A stretch of 64,000 nt of DNA from Lichenostomus cassidix (GCA_008360975.2 CM039193.1:18087389-18151388), one strand, 5' to 3'; shown: positions 14,245 to 25,985, counted from the first letter of the stretch. Made by a program: numbers and translations. Notes: generated from the sequence alone by a model not told the origin.

Positions 14245-15370
14245 TTACAATGCTAAAAATCATCCAAAAGGCAGCCAAATCTTACCTGATTTGAGGCATA
14301 TTTGTTTTTAATTTCACTCTCACTGGCTGCTCACCTCGCTCTCCTCAGAGACACTGTCCTGGAAAGCTCTGAGAGCTGCTCACAGCTATTCCATGCTCCA
14401 TGCCAAGAGGAATAAGGCTGAACAGGAATTCTAAACTACAATTGAGTGGAATTCTCAGCAACACCAAACAATTTCATTCCTCATCTTCACTCAGTAAAAA
14501 AAACAAAAAAAACCAAACCCTAAGCATAAAATGAATGTCTTTTGGACAGCATTGCCCATTCCTTTCGTTGAAAATGGGAAATAATTTAATAAGATCCTGA
14601 CTGAATTTCCTAGTAAAGGAAATAAAATGAAAACTAGGTTCTATTTCACAGCAAACACATGCTAAGAAAATCTTGGGCTTTGTTCTGAAATGCTCAAGTC
14701 ATGAGTCTGTAAGGCATTTTTTAGAGATACCAAGAAAAATCCTTGCAGTTTGTGGCTCAGCATTTGGGGAATATTGTGGAATATTATGCATTTTTTATAA
14801 AAGTTGTTGGCTAAAGCTGCTATGAAATTGTGTCTCTTTCAGTGATTGAATGTCAGAGTAGTTTTCAAGCCTCAGATTGCTTAACTTCACTCCTTACTAC
14901 TCCTGTTTGTTTTCGAAGCTGAGGTCATTTGTTGAAATGTGAATCATGCCAGAGTTTAGCTCTTTGGAGGTTGCCTCATGATGAAGTAGAAAGACTGAAT
15001 TTAGAGGACTAGCATCTCACTAATGACCAGTTAATGAATATTTTGGTTATCTCACTAACACATATGTGCATTGGAGTTTGGGTAAAGAGCAGAAGGGTCT
15101 GCCTTGGGCTCTCTGTGCTTTCCCAGCTCCATTTCCTCTCCCAGAGAAGTGTCCCTTGCTGATATTTGCTAGGGCAGAGGCCTTTGGGAAGTTTAATCTC
15201 TGTGGATGACCAAATTTCACTCAGATTTGAAGACACTGAGAATTTTTCCAAGCTCATTTTGCAGTGTTCAAGAGGCAGTGTCACTATAGTGTAGCCAACA
15301 TAATTCTATTTAAATTAAGTGTGTGCCCTGGGATGTTCAACAGTGCATTGACCACACCTGTTACTGCCTC

Positions 15371-15460
15371 AGGAATAAAATCCAGGAGCTCATCCTGTTC
15401 CCAACAAAATCCCCTCAGAAATAAATCCAGGAGCTCTCCCTGTTCCCAACAGAATTCAAC
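15371..15460. repeat. 45-bp tandem duplication
   Basis: Two diverged copies share tccaggagctc and ctgttcccaaca at an offset of 45 bp. Confidence 0.85.
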
Positions 15461-17301
15461 CAGAACCCTGCTGTTAAGTTTATGGGGATCAGAACTGGAG
15501 ATTTAAGTATTTTTTAAGTATTTTTTGCAGTGGTAAATCTTTGTTTTTCAGAGCCTTTAAGGCTGGCTGTGGCTGTGAGCTGCATGCTTTGCTCCCAAGG
15601 CAGATGTGGTGTTATGTGTGATTGTGAGACCTTCCTCCCTGCTCTGGCACAAATGTCCTGCCTTTTCCTGCCCCTGGAAGGTTAACATGCTCCAGCTGAT
15701 GCTTCAGCATAAATGACATTATAAAATTTAAGTCATATTCAGCATCCTCAAGGCATTCAAAAGATGATGTTCACATTCCCCATGTGGGATTCCAATATGA
15801 ATTTGGAAAGAGAAACAAGAGATTGATGATATTTCTGTCAGTTAGGTTTGTGGTACAGTGTATTTAACTTCTACTTTTAGGATTGGCAGAAATGTTTGAA
15901 TAACACAAAGCTGAGTATACACCTCCTGTACAAAACAATGGCTTTCAAACTTCATCTTTCCTGTGTGCTCATTGCAAGAATACAGCATAAATAATATGCA
16001 AATGCTTTCTTCCTTGTTTTCTTCTTACCAGCTGCATATTTGTACAGAATTAATGGTTGGGTAATATTTTAGTGTGTTATTTCAGGATAAACACACAGCA
16101 TTCTACCATTCATTATCCATACATTTAACATATCCTTGAGAAATATCCTTATTCTTTACAAAATGCTGCCCAAGGCAATGTTTTCATTTGATTTAAGTTT
16201 TTCTCATCCACTGTTGAAACCAGTGGTGAAAATCTTCTGGACCACAGTGGGAATAAGATTTTCCACAAGCAATGACATATTTTTATAGCATGTATTAATA
16301 TTGCTCTCACTGGTGAGGGAGATTCATGTAATAAAACAGCATTTTGTTAGACGTTGAAAATGGACAAAGCTCCTCTTCTTTAACACTTGAGATGATGTTC
16401 TGTGCTATTCTGGTTTCGAATTGTGAAACATTTTTCTCCTTGTAGAAAAAAAACACAAGTAGGAAAAAGAAGGTTTAGCTTGAGCAAAGAAAATGCAGAG
16501 AGACTGATACCACATTCCTTTCCCAACTTCAGAGTGTTAGAATAATTCCTTTTTATCAATAGATTTATCTTTTTTTGTTTCAATTCCCTTTTAGTCCAAA
16601 GCAGATCCATGCAGCCTAAGGGATACAAGGGATGGATTCCTAGAGGAATGTCTGCCTGGGAGGCCTGGGGGACAAAGTCAGCTCAGCTCTGCTCTATCCT
16701 GGTGCAGAGTCATTGCTCAGAAGCTCTCCTGCACATTAATTATTTCATCTCCAGTTAGTCTAGACAAAGGAAAACTGATTAGGAAACCAGGCAGGCACAG
16801 ATTTGACAGCAGCAGTCTCCAGTGCTCTGATCCTTTCCAAAAAATGTGAAGTTTCCAAGCACAATGTTCCCAATAAACCAATCAAAGTCTCTAAATGAGC
16901 TCCATGGATTAAGGTGAACAGGAGTGGTTGTTAGGAAGTTGTTCACATGGAAATGAATTTCCACTGGAATTGTTCACTTTGAGAGCAAGATTGTACCTGT
17001 TTGATAAGACTCCTTTTATATCATTTAATCACTGTGAAATGTGTATTTCAGAAAGTTTTATCATTTCAGTGTGTTTTTACTTCACTGCTGGAAATCACAG
17101 CATGCTTTTTGTTCCAAAAATACTGTGGGATGGAATGAAGAATACAAGCATGTCAGAGAAGAGAAACTGTGTATGTGTAGTAGGTAGATTTAATTAATAT
17201 ATCTCCATATTTTCAAGACACTTGAAGGCAATGCAGGAATTTTTCTGTAGACATTGATTACAGATACATCCTTGATTTTATCTTCTTTTTTTTACCTGCA
17301 G

Positions 17302-17359
17302 GGCCAAAGCTTTTCGTGGGAAAAAGGTCCATGGAGAGTATGACATAAAGGTTGAACAG
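17302..17359 (+). CDS. SYN2: Synapsin II, internal coding exon 2 (partial gene)
   Basis: This 58-bp exon completes a codon begun in the previous exon (one base, consistent with the G of a Trp TGG) and then reads AKAFRGKKVHGEYDIKVEQ. That matches the start of the synapsin C domain, roughly residues 126-144 in human numbering. It is bordered by a pyrimidine-rich tract with AG at 17300-17301 and a GTAACT donor from 17360. FRGKK and the YDIKVEQ ending fit synapsin II better than synapsin I (FKGKK, IDIKVEQ) or III (FHGKK, IEIRVEQ). Synapsins coat synaptic vesicles and tether them to actin; the C domain binds ATP and dimerises. The exon is too short to stand out as an open frame, and its identity rests on the in-phase joins with the next three exons. 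The upstream partner exon lies outside the window. Confidence 0.93.
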
Positions 17360-17427
17360 GTAACTGACCTCACCTGAATGTTATTCTCATATCTGTGCAT
17401 TTATAGAAACACATATTTAATACAAAC

Positions 17428-17557
17428 CTCCCTGGAGGGGTTTGAAAACCAGGTGGATGTGGCACTTGGGGACATGGTTTGGTGGTGGCCTTGGATTAAT
17501 GGTTGGAGCCCATGATCTGAGAGGGCTTTTCCAGCCTCAGTGATTCCATGTGTGCAG
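17428..17557 (+). mobile_element. CR1 LINE 3' fragment
   Basis: The order ccctggaggggtttgaaaa, gatgtggcacttggggacat, ggtttggtggtggccttg, ttggagcccatgatctgaga and gggcttttccagcctcagtg follows the 3' end of avian CR1 retrotransposons. The element is 5'-truncated and diverged, and starts about 70 bp after SYN2 exon 2. Confidence 0.85.
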
Positions 17558-17682
17558 ACATGAGGATAAACACACAACCTCTGTACCCCAAACCCCCTCA
17601 CACTTAAACAGATTTAAATGGATTTATATAGATGTGCTGGTTTTGGCAGAGGCAGAGCTCATTCTGTCCCTTCCAGCTGCTG

Positions 17683-17838
17683 TGGGGTTGGGTTTGGTTG
17701 GGTTTGGTTTGGTTTGGTTTGATTTGGTTTGGTTTGGTTTGGATTTGGTTTGGTTTGGTTGGGTTTGGGTTTGGTTTGGTTTGGTTTGGTTTGGTTTGGT
17801 TTGGTTTGGTTTGGTTTGGTTTAGTTTGGTTTGGTTTG
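17683..17838. repeat. GGTTT pentanucleotide array
   Basis: About 30 units of GGTTT occur with variants GGGTTT, GATTT and AGTTT. The array begins about 320 bp after SYN2 exon 2 and lies on the transcribed sense strand as G-rich sequence. Confidence 0.97.
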
Positions 17839-19971
17839 CTCTGCCTGCACTCAGCTCTGCCTTTATCTCCTCAATTCTGCTCATCCCAACCCTGAGTTTC
17901 CCACTTTCACCCTCCTGGGTGGAATGAGTGTGGGGCTGAGCTGCCAGCTGGGTTCCACCACAACAGCCCTTTCTTGGCACCTTCTCAGAGCATTCTGACC
18001 ATAATTTTCACAGCATGAAAACCATCTTGTATTCAGAAGGTGTTGCTTAGAGACTGCGAAGCTCCCAGACACTCCATGAATTCCATGTGGCAGTTCTGTA
18101 TCACTGATTCCTCACTCCAGAATATAAATGTGCTCTGGGTGCAGTGACAGCATGTGGGGTTTAAAAAACCCATCATAAATAGGAATAAATATGGAGATAT
18201 TATATGGGGTGCGCTAGATTTATGGCTATTTTATTCAAGTTGAAACTGGGGATTTAAATAAATCCTTTCACTGCTTTTGAATCTTGAATTCCTCAAATAG
18301 ATGCTGCTGTGAGAAGCATCAGTGCTTGATTTGTTTTGTCATTCGGTTTTTAAAGAATGAGGGGAAATTCTCACCAACGGTGTGGATCCAGCTGATCCAA
18401 ATTCACTGTTATGGTGCAGCATCCACTGAATATCTGCTGCTCCTGCCTTGGGAGCATGGAGAGCTTTGCCAGGGATCTCCAGGAGTACTGAGGGGGAGGC
18501 AGGAGAGTGAAGACAACTGATCAGTGCAGAAGTGCCATTCACCCCTGGATCAGCCCAGACAGCTGACAGCACACTCCCCATCCCTTCAAAAGGAACAAAA
18601 ACTCGGTGCAGACCTGGAATTTCCTTCCTGTGCTCTGCTGTGGGACCAGAACTGCCTTGAGTCACTGAGAGAGGGGAGGTTGGAGCCACCCAAATCCCTT
18701 TTTGCACATCAGCACTGAGACACTCCCTGCAGTGTCCTGCTGCTAACACCAGAGCATTATTGCATTTGTCCACTGCCTTTATTAACACATGATCTCTGTT
18801 ATCATTTACTAAGCTCTGAAAGTGATTCATGAATTGGAGATGTCCATTCTCAGCCCCAGAGGCAGTAGATTGGAAATGATTATTCAACATTTTCAGCACC
18901 TATTCAAATATTTCACTCTCTCCCCATTTGCCCTGTGTTTGCAATAAACTCAGCATGTCCCCTGCTCTGGGAATGCTGTCCCAGCCATCCCAGCAGGGCT
19001 GTGAGAGCCTGGATTCAATGAGGAGAGCTCTGTGCTGGAAAGAAAGCCCCACGGCATGGATGGAGCTGCAGCAGTGAGAGGAACAGCTCAGCACTGCTTT
19101 CACTGAGCTGTAGCAGCACCAGAATGGGAAAGCCTCACACAGCTCTGCCCGAGGAAGACTTGCAGTGATACCATTTTTCAAGAGGACACTAATGAGAATT
19201 GTGACACTCTCTATTCTGGGCTGGTGGCCGGGACAGCAAAGACACTTTTCTTTATCCACCAGAAGACAGTTGGCTGCATTTCAATTATTCTGCTGGGTAA
19301 TGTGATTGTAAAGTGCCTTGAGAGCCTAAGCTGGTGAAAGGCTGTGGATAAATGAAAAACATCCTGTCCTTTCCTTTCAAATAACTGTAGATTCAGAGTA
19401 TGGGAGCGGCTCCCTTTAAATTCCACATTTCCAGTGTGAGAAGACTTTTGAAAAAGTGCCTGAATTGTGAATTTGCTGAGACAATCGTTCATTGGCAGCA
19501 GATCCTTTAAAAAGAAGAGCAAATGCACATAAAGGAAATAGAAAGGGGTGAGCAGTATGAGGAGCCACTAAATTCGATAAGAAAATGTTTTCATCACAGT
19601 CCTTTTAATTCTGTTTTTGTACTGTTTTCTTCAAATCTTTATGTCGATGCTGAGCCTGCATTAATCTCTTTGATAACATTGTGCAAAGCAAAAATATAAT
19701 CCCTGCATTTCTCTGCAGACATGGATGAGTAAATCCACTTGCTACTGCCCCACAACCCATTCTCACAACATTTATTTTACCTTTCGCTCTCTGAGGATTA
19801 AAACTTTTTCAATATGATGTGTCACACTCGACAAATATTGCTGGGTCAGTGTCCTCTTGGTGCTCATTTGATTTCAAATTGTATTGCCAGCAGTTCAAAT
19901 CCTAATGCTCAAAATAAGGGAAAAAAGGATAAAATAAGCCAGGCTGACTAATGTGGGTTTTCTTTTCACAG

Positions 19972-20063
19972 GCAGAATTCTCAGAGATCAACTTGATAGC
20001 CCATGCTGATGGCAATTATGCAGTGGATATCCAAGTCATTCGGAATGGCAACAAAGTTGTCAG
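19972..20063 (+). CDS. SYN2: Synapsin II, internal coding exon 3 (partial gene)
   Basis: This 92-bp exon follows an acceptor (tcttttcacag) and ends at a strong GTAAGG donor. It encodes [19 protein letters not shown] followed by [11 protein letters not shown] and the first two bases of an Arg codon, which the next exon completes. AEFSE...HADG.YAVD..V.RNG.KVV is the diagnostic stretch of synapsin II. The SYN1 equivalent has HANGGFSVD and SYN3 has YVTGGCMVD. The peptide belongs to the amino-terminal half of the C domain, about residues 145-175. Third positions are mixed (about 14 of 30 G or C), unlike the next exon. A 14-bp repeat sits about 145 bp into the following intron. Confidence 0.95.
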
Positions 20064-20208
20064 GTAAGGAAAACTCAATGGAACAACAGCAAAAAGCAAG
20101 AAATGGCATCATAGAATGGATGTGAAAGGTGCTGAGTGCTTTGGTTGTGTTTGTGGGTTTTGGCTGGTGCCCCTCGGCCAGGGAAAGTAGGAAATAAAAG
20201 ATCTGATC

Positions 20209-20243
20209 TGTGACAAACTCTTTGTGACAAACCCTTTGTGACA
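20209..20243. repeat. 14-bp tandem repeat, 2.5 units
   Basis: tgtgacaaactctt, tgtgacaaaccctt and tgtgac follow each other about 145 bp into SYN2 intron 3. Confidence 0.85.
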
Positions 20244-20857
20244 GGGAGGACACATCTCAGTATTTTAATTGTGGCAAAAATGGGTTTATTGAGAAAATGA
20301 AGTCCAGAATAAAGTGTACATGACTGGGAGTTGGGGTTATTGATTTGGGTTTTGTCTTTGCCCAAGAAAGACCCAGATTTGGGGATTTTGCACCTGCCAG
20401 GCTTCCCCAGATGAGCAGTATTTATTTCCAACCTGGAATATTTTCTGTTCAGACAGACTGAATCACAACACTCCTCTCAGTTCCTGGAATATTTCTGTCT
20501 GCTTGAAACATTCCAGTTTAAACACCTCAGATTTCCCAATAGCTGTTTTGTCTAAAAATAATGATGCCAGTTGAAGGCAGGGTAAATTTAACTTTTTATT
20601 TTTCAGAGAGGACATCAACAACCTTGTAAATGCGAGGCAAAAAAACAGGGCAGATCAAAAGCTTAAGGAAGGATTAACAAAATTATATCAAAAAAATTAA
20701 TATATTGACAAAATTATTAGAAAAATTATATCCTGTATTTGACTGAAATTGTGAGAATTGCTCCTGCTTTGGCTGGGGCAGTTACATGTGAGTGAAGTGT
20801 GGCAGTTTGGCTGAATAATTGAATTTAAAGGTAGAGCCAATAGTGACTTGGATATTT

Positions 20858-20965
20858 ACTGCTCATCTTTGGGCAGGAGGGACAGGTCAGGGAGCTGGAC
20901 AGCATCAGGAATGTCCTGGATCTCTCCAAAGAAAAGATTTGAAAATGTCTACTCATTCATGTAAA
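20858..20965 (+). repeat. Locally repeated block, copy A (matches 24146-24256)
   Basis: About 105 bp, including gggcaggagggacagg, agctggacagcatcaggaat and gatttgaaaatgtct, match 24146-24256 with roughly one difference per 12 bases and no large gap. No known transposon ends are visible. Confidence 0.85.
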
Positions 20966-22427
20966 AAAAAAATAAAAAAATCAGGAAAAAAATATCCAAA
21001 ATAAGTTTATGCTTCAAAGCTCACAACTGTTTAATCTCTGGCATCTTCTACAAATATTGCAGTTTAATACAACAACAATGACCTTGTGCCAAACCCACAA
21101 GATTTCTGTTTCCTTAGAAGAGTAAGAGATTTGATTTTTCCTTAGGGCTGGTGGAATTTTTTACCCCAAGGATGGAAGTTTTGGAGCCAAGAAATCTTGA
21201 TCTGTGCTCCCTAGTGGCTTTTCTGTACTATCCCAAAAAGTATTCCAAAAAGTATCGAGGCCAAGTTACCATCAAAACATGTCAGGAGATAATGTGGGCT
21301 GGAAACCTCCAGAAAATAACAAAGATCTGCAGTTCATGAGAAAGTTTGGTAAAAATGCTGCTTGTGTTATGCAATAAAAGAACTCTCGTGTCATCTGATA
21401 ACTCTGAGAGTGAGATAACAAGAGATTTTAGAATATTATCATTTTATGGGTGATTTATTCACCCAAACATAACTACCTGGAGCTGCTAATTCCCCCTCAA
21501 ATGGGGTGTGAGGTCCCTGGGTTTGTGTGAGAGGGAGGTCTGGACATGATGGGAGAGAATTCTCTGTTCCTGTGATAACTGGAGAGATCTGTTATTAATT
21601 TGAGGCCCAAAGTGACCTCGTATAGTAGATTTATGAGCAAAATATTAGGGAGCAACATCACAGAAATTTCAAAGGCAAAATGTTGCGGTTTTAGTTTAGG
21701 AGGAAAAAGAAATGTGGAACATGTGGCACCAACTTGTTTGATTTGTGTCAATGCAAATCACACCATGAAAAATCACATTTTGTGTAACGTGATGTTGAGA
21801 TTTTGGATCTTGATGCTTGAGCCAAGCGCAGAACTTTTGTCCTGCTCTTCTTCTGTATGCAGTCACTCCATCCAGCATTAATTACAGACCTAGAGCAATT
21901 ATGTGAATGTATCCTGTTCCTTTGGGGAGCTTTTGCAAAGCAAAACCTATTTCTTTATTTTTAATTTTTAAAAAGCTCATCCCCTCAATTCCCCACTTGT
22001 TTCAATAAATTGGTCTTTGCAAAGGGCATTTTCTGTTCCTTTATTGGAGCCCCAGTGCAGTCTGTGATGTGTTATCTCCTCATTTCAAGTGACAGAAGTT
22101 GCCTCTTTCTTTCACTGAGGGATCTGCAATTTTGGTGAAGGCATCATTAGTCCTCTAAGTATTAAATTCATGCTGGGCCAGTAAATTGGATTTCTGTGAC
22201 TCAAACCCTTGGCACCCCCATCAAACCTGGATCACAACATCTCAGAGCTCTGCAGCAGATATTTTTTAGGAATCCTGTTTAAAGGCAATTATTTCTTTGC
22301 AGGTTTTACTTGTTGAGCTTCAGTGCCATTTTAATGACTCTTGACAGCAAATCTATCATGTTGCTTTTGCCAAATTGGGCAAGTTTAGGTGGTTTTTTGG
22401 GTTTTTTAAAATTATTTTTACAGTGGC

Positions 22428-22618
22428 AGTGGTGAAACACTGGCCCAGAGTGCCCAGAGAAGCTGTGGCTGCCCCTGGATCCCTGGCAGTGTCCAAGGCC
22501 AGGCTGGACAGGTCTTGGAGCAGCCTGGGACAGTGAAAGGTGTCCCTACCTTCCTCTAGAAAATAAAATGAGCTTTAAAAGCTCCCTTCCAACCCAAACT
22601 GCTCAATGTGATTTGAAA
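22428..22618 (+). mobile_element. CR1 LINE 3' fragment
   Basis: The hallmarks agagtgcccagagaagctgt, ccaaggccaggctggacagg, gaaaggtgtccctacc and cccttccaacccaaactg occur in the order typical of a CR1 3' end. The terminal octamer repeats are degraded. Confidence 0.9.
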
Positions 22619-23439
22619 TTTAAGAACCCAGCTAATCTGCTTTGGCTGCTTCATCCAGGCTGGGGTCTCAAAACTCCTAAAGCAATTTGAACATGGATTT
22701 TAATTGTTTTGTTTTGTTCTCCCAGACTGAGACTTCTGAGTCATTTTGTAATCTTCAGAGTGTCTCACTCCAGTAAACAGCTTGTATTTATTCAGGACAT
22801 GTAAATAATTTCACCAATTTACTGTGCTAATTTAATTTACCCTGCAGTTATAACCTTCTTTAGGAGGTTGAAATCTTCAAGCTATTCAGGGGGTTTTTTT
22901 TCCCTATAAAAGTAAAATTTAGGAGAGAATTTCCCCTGTTCTGGAGGCTCTGTCCTGTTGTTTTGTGTTTTCTCTTTTCCATAACCTTCTCCAGTAACAA
23001 AATGTCAGGGCTGGCATGAGGTGAACTGATGTCAGATTGTTGGCAAAGGTGCAGGTGATAGGCAGGAAGCCATGGAGAGCAGCAGGGGAAATGCTGATCA
23101 GATACCAGAGAGAAAAGGAGGAAGTTTAGAAATTCACCTCGACAAACTCTTGGTCAAATCTTGGGTTGTGATTCTCTCCATTTTGTTCTGATTCCTTTCT
23201 CCAGCAATGTGGTTGCTTCATCTCTTCCTGTCCCTAAAGCAGCCTGACAATAGTTGTGACAAAAAATTGGTCCCCAAAAGCCCAGGCTTGTGGCAGAGCC
23301 CTTTGCCTGCTTTAGCTTTGATTGTCACTGCTCAGAAACTGCAGAACACAAGCTGAGGACATCCCAGAGGTTATGGGTGTGATCTACCTTCCAGCAGGAA
23401 AACAACCTGAAATCCATGATAATTTCTCTCTCCTCTTAA

Positions 23440-23717
23440 TGGAGTGGATAATGGAGCCCTTGATAAAGGACTCCACAATAATAGAGTCAATAATGGAGTC
23501 CCCAGTAATGGAATCCCCAATAGTGGAGTCAATAATGGAATCCCCAATAATGGAGTCAATAATGGAGTCAATAATGGAGTCCCCAATAATGGAGTCCCCA
23601 ATAATGGAATCCCCAATAATGGAACCAACCAGTAATGGAGTCCCCAGTTGTGGAGTCCCCAATAACGGAGTCTTCAATATTGGAGTCCCCAATAACAGAG
23701 TCCTCAATGAGGGATTA
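23440..23717. repeat. 12/15-bp minisatellite (AATAATGGAGTC with optional CCC)
   Basis: A tandem array mixes a 12-bp unit (AATAATGGAGTC) and a 15-bp unit with an added CCC, plus diverged units at both ends. It ends about 220 bp upstream of SYN2 exon 4. Both unit lengths are multiples of three, so frames stay open, which explains the peptide-repeat reading frames on both strands. Confidence 0.95.
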
Positions 23718-23937
23718 TTGAGGGGATGCTGATATTTTCCAAGCAGGTTGAGGATGCTGCAGTACAGATTTTCATAAAGCCACGCAGACTCTCCATCCTT
23801 TACCATTCCCTTTGGTCCCAGTGTTTCTCCATCCCTTTTCTCCCCCATCCAGCCATTTTCCCCCCACAGATTTCCCTGCTGAATCACCCCATTTGCTGCT
23901 GGGTTCTGAGCAGCCCGTGTGTGTCTCTCCTCGGCAG

Positions 23938-24094
23938 GTCGTTCCGGCCCGACTTCGTGCTGGTGCGGCAGCACTCGCACAGCATGGCCGAGAGGGAGGA
24001 TTTCCGCAACCTCGTCATCGGCATGCAGTACGCCGGCATCCCCAGCGTCAACTCCCTCGACTCCATCTACAACTTCTGCGACAAGCCCTGGGTG
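23938..24094 (+). CDS. SYN2: Synapsin II, internal coding exon 4 (partial gene)
   Basis: This 157-bp exon has an acceptor (ctcctcggcag) and a GTGAGT donor. Its first base completes the Arg codon, then 52 codons start [20 protein letters not shown] and end [32 protein letters not shown] and YNFCDKPWV are highly conserved in the synapsin C domain, about residues 176-227. The exon is compositionally odd: 51 of 52 codons end in G or C (only one GAT), and it holds 15 CpG dinucleotides. The flanking introns are much more AT-rich, and exons 2 and 3 have only about 45 % GC3. It sits between a minisatellite ending about 225 bp upstream and a locally repeated block starting about 50 bp downstream. A long antisense open frame crosses it but only reflects the repeat and the lack of A/T-ending codons. 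Confidence 0.97.
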
Positions 24095-24142
24095 GTGAGT
24101 GCTGCCCTGGGTGTTTCCTGGCCTTGGGAATTCTGCTGGGAG

Positions 24143-24475
24143 TTTGCTGCTCAGCTTTGGGCAGGAGGGACAGGGCAGGGAGCTGGACAGCATCAGGAAT
24201 GTCCTGGATGTCTCCAAAGAAAGGATTTGAAAATGTCTGCTCATTCATGTGAAAAATCGGTGGATTGGAGTCCCAATCCAACTTTTACTTATGTCTAATG
24301 GGGTGCAGATCCTGCTGTAAAACATTTAGGAAAAGGAAAGGTAAAAAGAAAAAAAAGAGCATAATGAATCATCCAAAGTTAACATTTGATATTATTTAAA
24401 TTATCTGTTTTCCTTTAGAAAATGTCATTCAGGAAATAAGGGAGACTTCCCTTAACTGAGGCTTAGGAGTTTGTT
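24143..24475 (+). repeat. Locally repeated block beside SYN2 exon 4 (copies B and C)
   Basis: This 330-bp stretch starts about 50 bp after SYN2 exon 4. Its left third (24146-24256) recurs in intron 3 at 20858-20965. Its right part (24272-24475) recurs in intron 4 at 27545-27743. The two matches do not overlap, so this is the only place where both halves are joined. Confidence 0.85.
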
Positions 24476-25884
24476 AAATAAATCCTTTATTTAATTGCCT
24501 GATTAATTCCCCTTCATGAGCGTTGATTATCAAACTGCAAACTTCCCTCGCTGAGCAGGGAAGAATAGTGGAAGGACTAAAAACCAAACCAAGATTTAAA
24601 ATCTTTTTTTTCCAGGACCCAGTGTGGAGACAGAGATGAAAGATCTCTGTAGTACAAACAGAGAAATAAGTGAGGCATCCAAGGGAGAGCTTTACCCCTT
24701 CCTCAAGTGAGGAAAGAGTGTTTATTCACAATTTGTCTGGGAAAAGCAAGCTGAGAATATTTCTCATATTTGTGGTTTTGAACATAATTTGAACAGGCTT
24801 TGGCCAGTGTTTTCCTCATTCCTGTGAAATTTTTGGGGCTATGCTTTAGCAAGGGCATCTGAAGCGACTCGTTTCCTCTTTTGAAAGCCCTTTTCATAAT
24901 CTGGTGCCCCTGGGGCAGCAGTTGGAGCTTTCAGTCCCACCTGGAGCAGTGGGGAACCCTGCAGAGCCACCAAGATTTGGCAGTTTCAGGGTAGGAGCCA
25001 ATACAGCTTTTCTTGACTAGATTTGTGGAAATGGAGATGAATTTGGTGATGCTTTGGGTTCATAAAGAACTAAACATGAGGAGCAAGAAGTGAAAATGTG
25101 CTGCTGTAAAAGGTGATGATCCACCATGCAGTCACATCTCCTGTAATTCCATTGTCCAAGAGCTAACACAACTTTAAAAAATCCCACTTCTTATAGATAG
25201 CCAAAACTTCATTTTTCCCCCTGATCTCTGGGTAAGAACAGTTGTCAATATTTTTCACACTGCAGGGAAGTTTTACTATGATACTTTTTATTGCCTTGAA
25301 GATATTTATTTTTTACTACTCTGAAAATCCCTCCAAACAATTGTCAGCACTTTTTAACACATACCTCTTGCAGCTAATTTTATTACACTTTTATTCTGCA
25401 GTAAACTGCTGCAGAGGGGGGGAATAAATAATTGATAGAGCATTTACAACTCCTCAGCACATAGTGTACATTGCTGAATTCATTATTTAAGTACATCACA
25501 TTCTCCAGCTGTGTGGCATTTCCCAATGCCTTGATTCACTGTGTGCCATAAAGCTGGGTGGGGAGGCAAAGCCAGCAGCATTTCTATGCAAAAATGATGC
25601 AAGAAAAGGTAAAGGAATAATTCCTCCTGGCAGACTGCTATATCTATGTATTTATCACTTTATCACTGCCCTTGAGGTGAGTCCTAGGAAGGAGTGTGGA
25701 CTTCTAGTGTGAGCACAGAAATAGGTTCTGTACAAAAACCACATTTTTGGGAGGTTTTTTGGCTGTTTAACCTGGAATATCCTGCCTAGTGCTCTTGGGG
25801 TGCTGGGAGGTGTAGACACAACTGTGGATATCGGGGAGCAGCATAAAATCTTCATCAGATTTAGGAAAGGAAAACAGGGGGAGA

Positions 25885-25985
25885 ACTCATGGCCCATGGG
25901 GGATTCTTGGGGTGTGCAGGGCCAGGAGCTGGACTGCAGTGACCCTTGTGGCCTTCCAGCTCAGGGTATTCCCTGATTCCATAAA
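25885..25985 (+). mobile_element. CR1 LINE 3' fragment
   Basis: ggggtgtgcagggccaggag, ctggactgcagtgacccttg, ggccttccagctcaggg and tattccctgattccat follow the CR1 3' terminus including the (gattctat)-like tail. Confidence 0.85.

Larger units (their letters stand above)
1..17301 (+). other. SYN2: SYN2 intron 1 (3' part)
   Basis: No exon of SYN2 or any other recognisable gene was found here. The large GC-rich first exon of synapsin II, which should end in a DEPHADW-like sequence, is absent and must lie upstream of the window. The segment contains a 9-bp GCAGAACTT array, three long polypurine or polypyrimidine tracts, one probable solo LTR and one small tandem duplication, all listed separately. 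Elsewhere (5.3-9.2, 11.1-14.0 and 14.3-17.2 kb) it is ordinary unique-looking AT-rich intron. The open frames of 60-150 codons are scattered on both strands and match no family I recognise. Confidence 0.85.
17360..19971 (+). other. SYN2: SYN2 intron 2
   Basis: This 2.6-kb intron has GTAACT and CACAG ends. It holds a CR1 3' end about 70 bp after the donor and a GGTTT array about 320 bp after it. The remainder appears unique, including a 186-codon antisense open frame at 18339-18899 that resembles nothing known. Confidence 0.9.
20064..23937 (+). other. SYN2: SYN2 intron 3
   Basis: This 3.9-kb intron has GTAAGG and GGCAG ends. It contains a short 14-bp tandem repeat at 20209-20243, the left-hand copy of a locally repeated block at 20858-20965, a CR1 3' end near 22.5 kb and a 12/15-bp minisatellite just before exon 4. 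The sequence from 21.0 to 22.4 kb shows nothing further that I can identify. Confidence 0.9.

Noticed and set aside
18339..18899. A 186-codon minus-strand frame in SYN2 intron 2
   Set aside because: No recognisable domain, signal peptide or low-complexity cause; lengths near this are expected occasionally in 64 kb. Conservation data would be needed to revive it.
23384..24244. A 286-codon minus-strand frame, the longest in the window
   Set aside because: It is made from the 12/15-bp minisatellite plus the antisense of SYN2 exon 4, whose GC-ending codons leave few antisense stops. The sense strand explains the sequence.
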